This document shows, piece by piece, positions 16,969 through 25,929 of a stretch of 64,000 nt of DNA (the stretch's first letter is position 1; every line of letters begins with the position of its first letter). Below the pieces are notes generated by a model that saw nothing but the letters and a program-made list of their open reading frames with translations, made no database searches and was not told the origin of the DNA. Source of the stretch: an uncultured Eggerthellaceae bacterium (lineage in GTDB: Bacteria > Actinomycetota > Coriobacteriia > Coriobacteriales > Eggerthellaceae); contig CAKUOV010000007.1 of the NCBI GenBank assembly GCA_934670115.1, positions 7,975-71,974 of the forward strand, written 5' to 3'. The position numbers and the translations under genes were made by a program.

Positions 16969-18477
16969 TTACGGCTCCTGCGGCTCGCCGCCTTCGACCA
17001 AGTCCATCAAACGCTGCTGCGAGTTCACACCCAGCTTCTGATAAATATGATAGATGTGAGATTTCACCGTAGCGGGTGAAACCATCAGCTGATTTGCAAT
17101 GTATTCAGCGTTGCGGCCACGCGCCAGGCACATGAACACTTCGCTCTCGCGCGGGGTAAGCGAGTATTGCTCTGCCACCGCCGTGCAGTGATCGGCGTAA
17201 CTTTCGCTGGTAACTTCAGACGACGCATCGGCCGTGCTCTTTTCTGCACTCAAGTTCGAGCCCACCACAACAGCGGCCTGACCTGCAACATCAATCAAAT
17301 CGTTGAGCTGCTCGCGGCGCGTGGACTGGTTGCCGCCGTAAATGGAAAACGCAGTAACCAAAACCACCACGAACACCGCTTCTACAAAGAAAAACGGCGC
17401 ACCTTGCAGATGCAGGCCAAAGGCGCAGTAATACGCAACGCAGCAGCCTGCGAAAAAACCCACCCAGCACGGAATGGCGCGGCGCGCATAGCGGCGAATG
17501 GGATGCATGCGGAATTCCTTGTTCCCTATGCTAATGGAATACCAGTTGAACATCTGATTGTGCGCCAGTGCCGCAAGCGAAATGCAAATGAAGAACATGC
17601 GCAGGGGACCTTCGGACAACGCCGATAAAAGAAGGCTAGCCACCAACAGCGGCAAAGAAATGCGTTGCACAATGTCGATATCGATTTCCACCTTCGCGCC
17701 CAGCTTGTACCACACAAACGAAAGCAGAACGCCGAAAATGCCTGAACAACCGCCAATAAGCGCCTCAAGGGGGCCCAAGCTGCAAGCAATAATCGTCATG
17801 AAGCCATATACGGCGCCGCACGAAGCAATCGAGAAAAACGCCGGGAAATTCACGCCTGTAGAGCTATGGAACTCGCTTACATCGGGAATGGTGTCCGGCG
17901 GAATAATGTTCATCAGGTAATACGCAATAACTACCGCGGCAATCAGCAGCAGCGCGGCAAGACTGTAGCCCGCCCATGTTGGCCCCAGACCAGCGGCAAC
18001 GCCGTAGCAAACCGTGCCGCCCATGCCGCCGAAAACAATGTTGCGCATGGTGCGGCCCGTGGGAACCAGGCTGAAAAACGTGCACCAGTACTGAGCCAAA
18101 AACGCCTGACCAAAGCCAAGCAGAAACCATGCAGCAAACACCAAAAAGAAGGGAATCGCAAAAAACGGCCCCACAATAGCAACCACCACCGAAGGCACCG
18201 AAAGGCACGCTCCCGCAATAATCAGCTTATTCCTGTTGATAAAACACCAGTCGCCTTCTTTTGCCAAAACAACGAAGGAAATCACCAGCGTGAGTACCGA
18301 AATCAGACGTACTACCACCGCTTCTTCAATGGCCATAAAATCAAGAAGCAGCGTGCCCGGCGCAAAAACCGTCAACAGTTCCCAGCCAATAAGACAAGAG
18401 AAGCCCACAACGGCCAGCCAGTGCATTACAATGATGTCTGAAAGGTCTTTATCGTTTTGAACTGCGATTTTACTCAC
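16969..18477 (-). CDS. LuxR-family regulator with 12-helix membrane sensor domain
   Basis: 502 residues, GTG start at 18477 with GAGGGG upstream. Residues about 15-400 contain some twelve hydrophobic segments, arranged like a major-facilitator fold. The last 65 residues are a LuxR/GerE helix-turn-helix: SLTPRESEVFMCLARGRNAE and then VSPATVKSHIYHIYQKLGV. This build is a hallmark of Eggerthellaceae, where dozens of paralogues sit beside molybdoenzyme and transporter genes. The membrane part presumably senses a ligand. It is divergent from the transhydroxylase genes (216-base gap) and upstream of the sialic acid genes on the same strand, so either could be its target. The divergent layout favours the transhydroxylase. 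Confidence 0.88.
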   Translation of the reverse strand: MSKIAVQNDKDLSDIIVMHWLAVVGFSCLIGWELLTVFAPGTLLLDFMAIEEAVVVRLISVLTLVISFVVLAKEGDWCFINRNKLIIAGACLSVPSVVVAIVGPFFAIPFFLVFAAWFLLGFGQAFLAQYWCTFFSLVPTGRTMRNIVFGGMGGTVCYGVAAGLGPTWAGYSLAALLLIAAVVIAYYLMNIIPPDTIPDVSEFHSSTGVNFPAFFSIASCGAVYGFMTIIACSLGPLEALIGGCSGIFGVLLSFVWYKLGAKVEIDIDIVQRISLPLLVASLLLSALSEGPLRMFFICISLAALAHNQMFNWYSISIGNKEFRMHPIRRYARRAIPCWVGFFAGCCVAYYCAFGLHLQGAPFFFVEAVFVVVLVTAFSIYGGNQSTRREQLNDLIDVAGQAAVVVGSNLSAEKSTADASSEVTSESYADHCTAVAEQYSLTPRESEVFMCLARGRNAEYIANQLMVSPATVKSHIYHIYQKLGVNSQQRLMDLVEGGEPQEP

Positions 18478-18693
18478 GCTTCCCCTCTATATCAACCTCT
18501 AAGCATGATGCAGAACGCGTCAGAAATGAACGAAATCAATATTACCACCTGTCGTATTAGAAACGCGTGGGAAAGATAATCGTATTGCAGCTTGGAAGAT
18601 TGCGCCTTGCTTCCAAGAAGCACCGATCGCACGGCTCTAATTCGCCATCGATGACAACCAAAAGAAGGCGAAGAAGAAGAGAAGGAGGATAGG

Positions 18694-21306
18694 ATGAGTA
18701 AAGATGTAAAGGGGAAAACCATTATCAAGGGCATTGGCTTTGACAGCTTTGGTCTGGGTGCTAATGCCTGCATGGTCGATATCGACGAGGAGAACGACAA
18801 GATTCTCAGAATCCGCCCGTTCCACTTCGATGACCATCAGACTCCCGAGGAGCTCAACGCCTGGAGGATTGAGGCAAGGGGGAAGGTTCTCGAGCCGGGC
18901 TTTAAGACAATGATGTCTCCGCTTTCACTTTGCTACAAGAAGAGAATCTATTCCAAGAACCGCATTCCCTATCCCTTGAAGCGCGTTGACTGGGATCCCA
19001 ACGGCGAGCGTAACCCGCAGAACCGTGGTACCAGCGGATACGAGCGCGTGAGCTGGGATGAAGCGGCCGAAATCGTGGCAAACGAAATCAAGCGCATCCA
19101 CGACGCCTATGGTCCGACCGCAATTCTGTGCGAGATCGACGGCCACGGCGAAACCGCAATCGTGCATGCAAGTCACGGCTGCATCACTCAGCTTCTTGAC
19201 CTGTGCGGCGGCTTCACGCTGCAGGCTCGCCAGCCCGACAGCTGGGAAGGCTGGTACTGGGGCGCCAAGCACATTTGGGGCATGGACCCGCTGGGACAGC
19301 AGAACAAGCAGAACAACGTTATCAAGGACATCTCCGAAAACGGCGACGCTATTCTGTTCTGGGGCGCTGATCCCGAAACCACGCCTTTGGGCTGGGGCGG
19401 CTACATGGCTTCCAAGCTGTGCTACTGGTTCACCGAAATCGGCGTAAAGCAGATCCACATTGCTCCTGACGTAAACTACGCAAACGCTGTTCACGCCGAT
19501 AAATGGGTTCCCGTTCTTCCGAACACCGATGCTGCCCTGCAGCTCGCTATTGCCTACACCTGGCTCAAGGAAGACACCTACGACAAGGAATACCTGGCCA
19601 CGCATGCTGTTGGCTTCGAGAACTTCGCTTACTACGTAATGGGCGGCGAAGACGGCGTGCCCAAGACCCCGAAATGGGCCGAAAAGATCTGCGGCGTTCC
19701 TTCCTACACCATTAAGGCTATCGCTCGTTACTGGGCCAAGTCCGCTGTCTCCATTGCTCACTGCAACGGCGGCTCCTTCATCAGGTCTTGCTTCGCTCAT
19801 GAGCCGGCTCGCCTGGAAGCTGCGCTTCTGGGTATGCAGGGCTTCGGCAAGCCGGGTGCAAACCAGTTCAAGTTCATGGAGTGGACGCTGTTCGGCATTC
19901 CGACGCTTGATCCTCTGCCGCCTTCGGTGCATATCCCCAGCTTGGGCGCAGCTTATCGCGGCTATGTAACGGGCACGAAGGAAAGCTTCATCCCCAAGAC
20001 CATGATCCCCGAAGCAATTATGAACCCGCCCGTTCAGTGGTACGGTCACATTGCTGCTGGCTTCCCGCGCGCCGACCAGTTCAACGGCCCCTACACCTTC
20101 CCCTGTGAAGGCGGCAGCCGTATTCACATGATCTGGTCTGACTCTCCGTGCTGGGAGACCTGCTGGAACGGCGGCTTCAAGATGCAAGACGCTCTGCGCG
20201 ACAAATCCATTGAGTTCGTTGTTATCCAGCATCCTTGGATGGAAAACGACACCATGTTCGGCGACATCATTCTTCCTTCGAACACCAAGTTCGAATGCGA
20301 AGACATTGGCACCGACTGCGACTCCGGCCAGTGGAACGTTGTGTACTACGAGCAGCGCGCCATCAAGCCGATTGGCGAGTCCAAGTCCGATAAGGAAGTT
20401 GTTGGCGAAGTTGCCAAGAAGCTCGAGAAGTTTGGCGGCATCTACGAGGACATCTACAACAAGTACAACGGCGGCAAGACCGACGACGAGTGGATCCGCG
20501 TGGGCTTTGACACCAGTGGCGTTCCCGAGGATTTGACGTTCGAGGAATTCAAGGAGAAGCAGTCCTACGTATTCCCCACCAGGGAAGACTGGAAGGACAT
20601 TCCCGCTGGCATGCGCGAATTCCACGATGACCCCGAGGGTCACCCGCTGCAGACGCCTTCTGGAAAGATGGAATACTACTCCACCACGCTGGCGCATCAC
20701 TTCCCCGATGACAAGATCCGTGGACCTATCCCCCACTGGATTGACGAGGGCGACGGCCATCAGGAGCGTCAGTACCTGGAGCGCGGCCGCAAGTACCCGT
20801 TCTTGATCGTGTCCAACCATCCGCACTTCCGCGTGCATGCTCAGCACGACGACGTGACCTGGTTCCGCGAGATTGAAACCTGCAAGGTAACCGGCCCCGA
20901 CGGCTACAAGTACGAGCCTGTTTGGGTGAACCCGAAGGACGCTGGCATGCTTGGCCTGAAAGATGGCGACATCGTTAAGGTCTACAACGAGCGCGGTGCC
21001 GTTCTGGGTGGCGTTATGGTGACCGAGCGCATTATGCCGGGCGTTGTTCTGCAGGACCACGGCGCACGTTGCGACACCATTGTTTTGGGCGAAGGCGGCC
21101 TTGACCGCGGCGGCGCAAACAACCTGATTGCCCCCACGGCGACCACTTCCAAGAACGCTCACGGCGAAGTGACCAGCGGCTTCTTGGTAAACATCGAGAA
21201 GGTTGACGTGTTCGCACTTGCTCAGCAGTACCCCGAGGCGTTCGGCCGTACCTACGAGCCGGATTGCGGCCTTGTTGCTGAAGCCCGCATTGTCAAAGGA
21301 GAGTAA
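18694..21306 (+). CDS. Molybdopterin transhydroxylase-like large subunit
   Basis: 870 residues; AAGGAGG precedes the ATG. It is a DMSO-reductase-family catalytic subunit. There is no N-terminal [4Fe-4S] cysteine motif and no Tat signal, so it is cytoplasmic. Length and partner match pyrogallol-phloroglucinol transhydroxylase of Pelobacter acidigallici (about 875 plus 274 residues). The segments DGHGETAIVHASHG (H151) and QPDSWEGWYWG (D182) correspond in spacing to the His/Asp pair reported at that active site; a Tyr near 421-424 may match the third residue. GADPETTPLGWGGYM and HPHFRVHAQHDD are cofactor-binding segments. The small subunit begins two bases after its stop. Catechol dehydroxylases of Eggerthella and Gordonibacter are the closest alternative function. 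Confidence 0.78.
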   Translation: MSKDVKGKTIIKGIGFDSFGLGANACMVDIDEENDKILRIRPFHFDDHQTPEELNAWRIEARGKVLEPGFKTMMSPLSLCYKKRIYSKNRIPYPLKRVDWDPNGERNPQNRGTSGYERVSWDEAAEIVANEIKRIHDAYGPTAILCEIDGHGETAIVHASHGCITQLLDLCGGFTLQARQPDSWEGWYWGAKHIWGMDPLGQQNKQNNVIKDISENGDAILFWGADPETTPLGWGGYMASKLCYWFTEIGVKQIHIAPDVNYANAVHADKWVPVLPNTDAALQLAIAYTWLKEDTYDKEYLATHAVGFENFAYYVMGGEDGVPKTPKWAEKICGVPSYTIKAIARYWAKSAVSIAHCNGGSFIRSCFAHEPARLEAALLGMQGFGKPGANQFKFMEWTLFGIPTLDPLPPSVHIPSLGAAYRGYVTGTKESFIPKTMIPEAIMNPPVQWYGHIAAGFPRADQFNGPYTFPCEGGSRIHMIWSDSPCWETCWNGGFKMQDALRDKSIEFVVIQHPWMENDTMFGDIILPSNTKFECEDIGTDCDSGQWNVVYYEQRAIKPIGESKSDKEVVGEVAKKLEKFGGIYEDIYNKYNGGKTDDEWIRVGFDTSGVPEDLTFEEFKEKQSYVFPTREDWKDIPAGMREFHDDPEGHPLQTPSGKMEYYSTTLAHHFPDDKIRGPIPHWIDEGDGHQERQYLERGRKYPFLIVSNHPHFRVHAQHDDVTWFREIETCKVTGPDGYKYEPVWVNPKDAGMLGLKDGDIVKVYNERGAVLGGVMVTERIMPGVVLQDHGARCDTIVLGEGGLDRGGANNLIAPTATTSKNAHGEVTSGFLVNIEKVDVFALAQQYPEAFGRTYEPDCGLVAEARIVKGE

Positions 21307-21308
21307 TT

Positions 21309-22136
21309 ATGGCAAAAGTGTTTATTTTTGATTCCGCAAAATGCAACGGCTGCCGCAACTGCCAACTCGCCTGCAAAGACGAGCACGTTGACAACGAGTG
21401 GCTGCCCTATGCAATGCCCCAGCCCGATACCGGTCAATTCTGGACCAGCATTGAGGAAAAGGTACGCGGCCAGGTGCCTAAGGTTAAGCTGTCCTACATT
21501 GCCAAGCGCTGCCAGCACTGCGACAATGCTCCCTGCATGAAGGTTGCTCCCGAAGCAGTTTACAAGCGCGAAGACGGCCTGGTCATCATTGACCCCGAAA
21601 AGGCAAAGGGTAAAAAAGAACTCGTGGACGCTTGCCCCTACAACGCCATCTTCTGGAACTACGAACTTGAGATTCCCCAGAAGTGCACGGGCTGCGCTCA
21701 CTTGGTTGACGCAGGCGAGCTGCCCCACTGCGTAGACGTGTGCCCCCATCAGGCACTTCGTTTCGGCGACGAGGAAGAGTTCGCGGAAGAGATCGCGCAG
21801 GCAGAGGCATTCTTGCCCGAGCGTGCCGAACTGGACAAGCCGCGTACGTACTACCTCAACATGCCCAAGCGCTTTGTGGCCGGCATTGTTATTGACCCCG
21901 AGCAGGACGAAGTTTTGATTGGCGCGAAAATGACCCTGCAAAACGTTGAGACCGAAGAAGTCTACACGACGCAGACCGACGATTTTGGCGACTTCTGGTT
22001 CCATCAGGTTCCTGCGGGCAAGTATCGCGTATACGCAGAAGCTGAAGGCTACCTCAATCGCATGATCGAAGTTGACGCAACCGATATCGACGTGAACGTT
22101 GGTCCTATCGAGCTGTACGTTAACAACTTCGCATAA
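21309..22136 (+). CDS. Transhydroxylase-like small iron-sulfur subunit
   Basis: 275 residues, the same size as the Pelobacter small subunit. Cysteine motifs CNGCRNCQLACKDEH, CQHCDNAPC, ACPYNAIF and CTGCAHL...CVDVCP give twelve or more ligands, enough for three [4Fe-4S] clusters in a DmsB/FdhB-like fold (residues 1-180). The last 85 residues (AGIVIDPEQDEVLIGAKMTL, then FWFHQVPAGKYRVYAEAEGY) form a carboxypeptidase-regulatory/Cna-B-like beta domain. This domain is also present in the transhydroxylase small subunit and is unusual elsewhere among ferredoxin subunits. It supports the assignment of the neighbour. No membrane anchor gene follows, so the enzyme is probably soluble and need not be part of an electron-transport chain. 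Confidence 0.8.
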   Translation: MAKVFIFDSAKCNGCRNCQLACKDEHVDNEWLPYAMPQPDTGQFWTSIEEKVRGQVPKVKLSYIAKRCQHCDNAPCMKVAPEAVYKREDGLVIIDPEKAKGKKELVDACPYNAIFWNYELEIPQKCTGCAHLVDAGELPHCVDVCPHQALRFGDEEEFAEEIAQAEAFLPERAELDKPRTYYLNMPKRFVAGIVIDPEQDEVLIGAKMTLQNVETEEVYTTQTDDFGDFWFHQVPAGKYRVYAEAEGYLNRMIEVDATDIDVNVGPIELYVNNFA

Positions 22137-22202
22137 GGCATTAACTGATTGATGTGCACTGTTTTCCTTCCTCCCAGCAGCACACATCAAAAAGGCGCAA
22201 GA

Positions 22203-22236
22203 AAAGAAGCCCTGCTCGATGAGCGGGGCTTTTTTG
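22203..22236 (+). terminator. Terminator after the transhydroxylase operon
   Basis: AAGCCCTGCTC - GAT - GAGCGGGGCTT followed by a T run; the stem is nearly perfect. It lies 67 bases after the small-subunit stop. Confidence 0.85.
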
Positions 22237-22321
22237 TTGGAGGGATACGGGCGCACGAAGCGGTAGAGCGCGGAGCGGCAAGGAATCCGGAGAAGCACGC
22301 GGCAACAAGCACTCTTGCCCA

Positions 22322-22352
22322 CAAAAAAAGGCGCTGACCTGCATCAACGCCC
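22322..22352 (-). terminator. LysR gene terminator
   Basis: On the minus strand GGCGTTGA - 6 bases - TCAGCGCC followed by T7. It lies 36 bases after the LysR stop. Confidence 0.8.
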
Positions 22353-22387
22353 TAGAATCGCACTTTACTATTTCCGATAGCCGCACC

Positions 22388-23380
22388 TTATTCGTTGCGA
22401 TCGCACGGACGCATTTTCTTTCGCTTCATGACCTCTTCAGCATGTTCTTCCAGCTTATCCACGAAGTAACGCATTTCCTCGCGATCATCGTATTCGCTGA
22501 CCAGCGCATATGCATGCGTGAAGTAGCGTGTATCCGCCTTGATTTCCTTCGCAACCGTGTGTTGCTTGATAACGCCCGCCAAAAGCGGACGATACTCTCG
22601 GTCCACGCGCGACAGCAAGTGCATGCTATCGCCCGGATCAGACGAGAAAAACTCCAGGTGATCCGTGGCAGGAATCAGGCTGATGTCGGGATAAAAACCC
22701 CTGGTCCCGCAGATATCGATAAAATCTTTACGGAAGTTGTCGCCGTACATGTCCGCTTCCATAATGAAATGGAACGGCTTCAAATCGTCAAGGCTGAAGC
22801 TTTCCGCTTCGGCGTATTTCGAGTTCTTCGACACGCCCAAGACCAGCTCACCATAAAATTCTGGAATGGGAATTGCCCGAATGCTGTCGGGATACTCGGG
22901 CGGCGTGAAATCTCCTTCAGGACGAATGCACATGTCAAACGACACATCGACTTTTTCCATTTCGACCATCTGAGCTGCGTTAAGGCCAAAATGATCCATA
23001 TTGACAAACTCAAAACGCAAGTCGGCAAAATGATCTTTCGCATCAGGGATGATTTCGTTGATGCCAATGTAGAGCGTATTCACGTGCAGCAAATTCAGAA
23101 TTCTGATGCGCGGATTCTTCGTTGACTTCAACTTGTGCAGCGAGGCACGCAGATTCTGCTCATCGGAGATGATCTTGCTGGCAAAGCGCAGCGTTTGCTC
23201 TCCCGCAACCGTTAGGGTCAGGGGACGCGTATCGTAAAAGAGCTGGCATTTCAGTTCTTTGCTCAGGGCATTCATATGCCGGCTGAGTGTAGGCTGAGAC
23301 ATGTTCAAATCGCGTGCCGCGGCGGAATAATTCCTATGCGACGCCAGAGTTACAAACTCGTGATACAACGAGATATCCAT
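22388..23380 (-). CDS. LysR-family transcriptional regulator
   Basis: 330 residues from ATG 23380 with AGGGG six bases upstream; an in-frame extension to 23419 is not supported. Residues 1-60 form the winged helix: SLYHEFVTLASHRNYSAAAR and then LNMSQPTLSRHMNALSKEL. An effector-binding domain follows, with no signal peptide. It lies between the transhydroxylase genes and a divergent major-facilitator gene, with a 601-base intergenic region on the facilitator side. LysR proteins usually control the divergent neighbour, so the transporter at 23982 and perhaps the transhydroxylase are likely targets. The ligand is likely an aromatic or carboxylate compound (inferred from context). Confidence 0.85.
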   Translation of the reverse strand: MDISLYHEFVTLASHRNYSAAARDLNMSQPTLSRHMNALSKELKCQLFYDTRPLTLTVAGEQTLRFASKIISDEQNLRASLHKLKSTKNPRIRILNLLHVNTLYIGINEIIPDAKDHFADLRFEFVNMDHFGLNAAQMVEMEKVDVSFDMCIRPEGDFTPPEYPDSIRAIPIPEFYGELVLGVSKNSKYAEAESFSLDDLKPFHFIMEADMYGDNFRKDFIDICGTRGFYPDISLIPATDHLEFFSSDPGDSMHLLSRVDREYRPLLAGVIKQHTVAKEIKADTRYFTHAYALVSEYDDREEMRYFVDKLEEHAEEVMKRKKMRPCDRNE

Positions 23381-23765
23381 TGAATCCCCTGCCTTAAACT
23401 CTCCCTTGTATTTGCACAATTATACGCCTTACTATACAAAACTTGAATAATGCGCCTTAATCATTTGCATAATAAGCTATATAGAAATTGAATAAGAGCA
23501 GTTCAGAACGTTGCGTATTTTTATGATTTGCGGATCACTCGAAAAAAGCAGGATTGACGAATTTTTACCTTTGAAAACAGGGCCGCACCATCCCCTGAAA
23601 TACGCGCGAAACAGCCCTCTTTCGAACAATAGGAACCCCTTCTGCACACACCTTCATGGAGCGCATTTCCGCGCTTTTCACCTTATGTATTTCCCGTATA
23701 GTGCACATGCAATTGTTGTATAGAGCCTTATGACTGAGCGAAAAGTTGCCATACATATTAAGCAT

Positions 23766-23795
23766 TTGTACTGTTCGGGCCCCACTCTGTACAAT
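23766..23795 (+). promoter_or_regulatory. Candidate promoter of the MFS gene
   Basis: TTGTAC (23766-23771), 18-base spacer, TACAAT (23790-23795). It would give a leader of about 180 bases ahead of the AAAGGAGG ribosome site. Confidence 0.4.
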
Positions 23796-23874
23796 GAAGA
23801 TACTTGGGAAGGGGAAGGGAAAATATAAGCCATCCCAAGTCAAATGGTTCAGCGAATAGCGCAAAAGATCACCA

Positions 23875-23895
23875 TGATAATCATCTGATAATCAT
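23875..23895. promoter_or_regulatory. Direct repeat TGATAATCAT x2
   Basis: Two identical 10-base units starting 11 bases apart, that is, one helical turn, 87 bases upstream of the MFS start codon. Candidate regulator site within the leader. Confidence 0.35.
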
Positions 23896-23981
23896 ATACA
23901 CGGTTTTCGCGCACGGGGCTTTGCATAGGGGAATGCAAAGGTTTGCTGGACTAGGAATCTATCTTTTTCAAAGGAGGAAAA

Positions 23982-25250
23982 ATGGAAGAAAAGAAATCCT
24001 TCGGTTACGGATGGTTTCTAACCGTTCTGTGCGGCATGTTCTACTTCATGTCCTCTGGCTTTATCGTAGCCAGTGCGCAGATTCTTAATCCTGCAATGAT
24101 GGCCGACATCGGCATCAGCGCAACCGTTCTGGGTCTTGGCTTCACCATCTTCGTTTGGTGCTCTGGCCTGCCCGCACCGCTGGTTGGTATCCTTATTGAC
24201 AAGATTGGCACCCGCTGGTCCATCGCTATCGGCGGTTTGATCATGACTGTTGGAGCCATCTGCATGACCACCATCGTCCATAGCGCCGTTGGCTACATCA
24301 TCTTCTTCGGCATCTTCATGGCTTTGGGTAACATTATGGCTGGTCAGGTTTCCATCCAGTCCACTATTGGCTTCTGGTTCCAGAAACGCCGCGGCAAGGC
24401 TATGTCCATTGCAATGGGCATTGGCGGCCTGGGTTCCTTTGCTGCTCCTTTGGCAGTAAGCAACCTGATCAAGGACGGCGCTTGGCAAAACGGCTGGATC
24501 CTGCTTGCCGTATTCGGCATTGTCATCGCAGTTCTGTCTATCCTGTTCGTACGCACCCATCCGGAAGAGAAGGGTCTCGAGGTTGACGGCGGCGACGTAA
24601 CGGTTGAAGTTAAGGCTCAGAAGGTCAGCAAGGCTTTCAAGAACACCGAGAAGCTTACCATGAAGCAAATCCTTCGCATGCCGAGCTTCTGGCTGTTGGC
24701 ACTGTTGGGCTCCGGCGGCTTCTCCGCTTTCGCTCTGCAGAGCTCCATGGGTGTTTTGAACTTCAAGACCTTGGGTTTTGACCCGGCGTTCATCGCAAGC
24801 GTTGCTGCAATCTACGGCATTATCGCTTTGATTTTCAAGACCGTTTCCGGCTTCATTGCCGACTACATTGATGGTCGTCAGCTCATGATGATCGGCCTGG
24901 TCTTCGCAATTGTCGGCGAAGTTTGCGCCGCATTCGCTTCCAACGAAATCATGGTCTGGGCATTCTACATCTGCAACGGTATTGCATTCGGCATTACCGC
25001 AACATGCCTGCCCACCACGGTTGCTAACTACTTTGGCCTGTACTCCTTCGGCAAGTGCCTGGGCTCCACCATGGCAGCTGCCTCCATTCTGTCCGGCCTG
25101 GTTTCCTTGGCTGTTGGCGCTGCATTCGACGCCACCCATGCATGCGCACCTGGCATCCTTGGCGTATCCGTAATGCTCGCTGTTTGCATCATCGCTGGCC
25201 TGCTGTGCCGTCCCAAGGCTATCGCTGCTGTTAAGGGCGAAGGCGAATAG
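23982..25250 (+). CDS. Major facilitator transporter (OFA/oxalate-formate antiporter-like)
   Basis: 422 residues with twelve hydrophobic segments and a central cytoplasmic loop at about 190-225 (HPEEKGLEVDGGDVTVEVKA). Motif A-type loop GILIDKIGTRWSIAIGG lies between helices 2 and 3, and FWFQKRRGKAMSIAMG between helices 4 and 5. AAAGGAGG lies upstream of the ATG. The closest family by pattern is the OFA group, which exchanges small carboxylates; the real substrate is unknown. Placed next to the transhydroxylase genes and divergent from a LysR gene, it is likely to import or export the phenolic substrate or product. It ends in a strong terminator. Confidence 0.85.
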   Translation: MEEKKSFGYGWFLTVLCGMFYFMSSGFIVASAQILNPAMMADIGISATVLGLGFTIFVWCSGLPAPLVGILIDKIGTRWSIAIGGLIMTVGAICMTTIVHSAVGYIIFFGIFMALGNIMAGQVSIQSTIGFWFQKRRGKAMSIAMGIGGLGSFAAPLAVSNLIKDGAWQNGWILLAVFGIVIAVLSILFVRTHPEEKGLEVDGGDVTVEVKAQKVSKAFKNTEKLTMKQILRMPSFWLLALLGSGGFSAFALQSSMGVLNFKTLGFDPAFIASVAAIYGIIALIFKTVSGFIADYIDGRQLMMIGLVFAIVGEVCAAFASNEIMVWAFYICNGIAFGITATCLPTTVANYFGLYSFGKCLGSTMAAASILSGLVSLAVGAAFDATHACAPGILGVSVMLAVCIIAGLLCRPKAIAAVKGEGE

Positions 25251-25313
25251 GAATTCTCAACCACCTATCCCCAAGGTGAACTTCGCGGATAACATCCGTT
25301 AGCCGCGACACCG

Positions 25314-25356
25314 ATAACCCCGAGGATGCCCTCCAGGCCTCGGGGTTATTTTTATG
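25314..25356 (+). terminator. MFS gene terminator
   Basis: ATAACCCCGAGG ... CCTCGGGGTTAT, 12-bp perfect stem, followed by T5. About 65 bases after the stop codon. Confidence 0.9.
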
Positions 25357-25499
25357 CCTTGAAGCACCCCTATGGTACAGCACGGCATGGACACCGTCTC
25401 GACGAGCGCGAGGAGAGGCTCTTTTAAATCTGGCGCTTCGATAATGAGCTTGCTGCAAGCGTAAAAAACAGGACGGAACCAGTTGCCCAGTACCGCCCT

Positions 25500-25519
25500 G
25501 CAAAACCCTAGGGTTTTGC
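25500..25519. repeat. Perfect 20-bp palindrome
   Basis: GCAAAACCCT immediately followed by its reverse complement AGGGTTTTGC, with no spacer. It sits in a 680-base gene-poor region between the MFS gene and the AlbA-type gene. It could be a regulator site or a recombination junction; nothing nearby decides. Confidence 0.5.
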
Positions 25520-25554
25520 GAGATTTGCTAATTATGACAGGATTAGACCCGAAG

Positions 25555-25812
25555 TCAATCTATACTGAAGAAGCAAAGGGCGGGAAAAGCAACACTATTC
25601 GATGCAAGCAAGGCGGAGTTCTCGTTAAGCGTTTCAAGGAACGAGTTCTTTTTTTCATCTGATGAGCCCTTCGATTGACCTCTAGGGACCAGCTTCGCGT
25701 GGAGGTATGCATTGAAGCCATCGCCCTTGCGCACGATGGTCGCGCCTGTGACCTTATGTGCCTTATGCAGACCACCCTTAGAGAGCGGTCCACGATCAGG
25801 CGATGCAGTATT
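25555..25812 (-). pseudogene. Possible remnant of a minus-strand gene
   Basis: An open frame of 86 codons without a start codon ends at TGA 25555. It translates as PDRGPLSKGGLHKAHKVTGA and onward, including GDGFNAYLHAKLVPRG and KKNSFLETLNENSALLASN, which looks like a genuine C-terminal tail. The upstream part is closed by TGA in this frame, while another frame stays open from 25835, which would fit a frameshifted or truncated gene. The family is not recognised. The rest of 25357-25929 shows only the palindrome at 25500. Confidence 0.3.
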
Positions 25813-25929
25813 TCACATCGATAGTCCATGGACAACGCTCATCATTTGACAAAAATGCCATAAAGAAATCGTGCCAAAACGCTAGACCACGCTGTAGTAG
25901 AATCTTCTAAACACAGTTAAGGAGTTCAG

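Larger units (their letters stand above)
23381..23981. promoter_or_regulatory. Long divergent control region between LysR and MFS genes
   Basis: 600 bases with no convincing gene. AT-rich near the LysR start, with two TTGAATAA elements around 23443 and 23490. A candidate promoter for the MFS gene is at 23766-23795, and a pair of TGATAATCAT direct repeats at 23875-23895. Confidence 0.45.
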
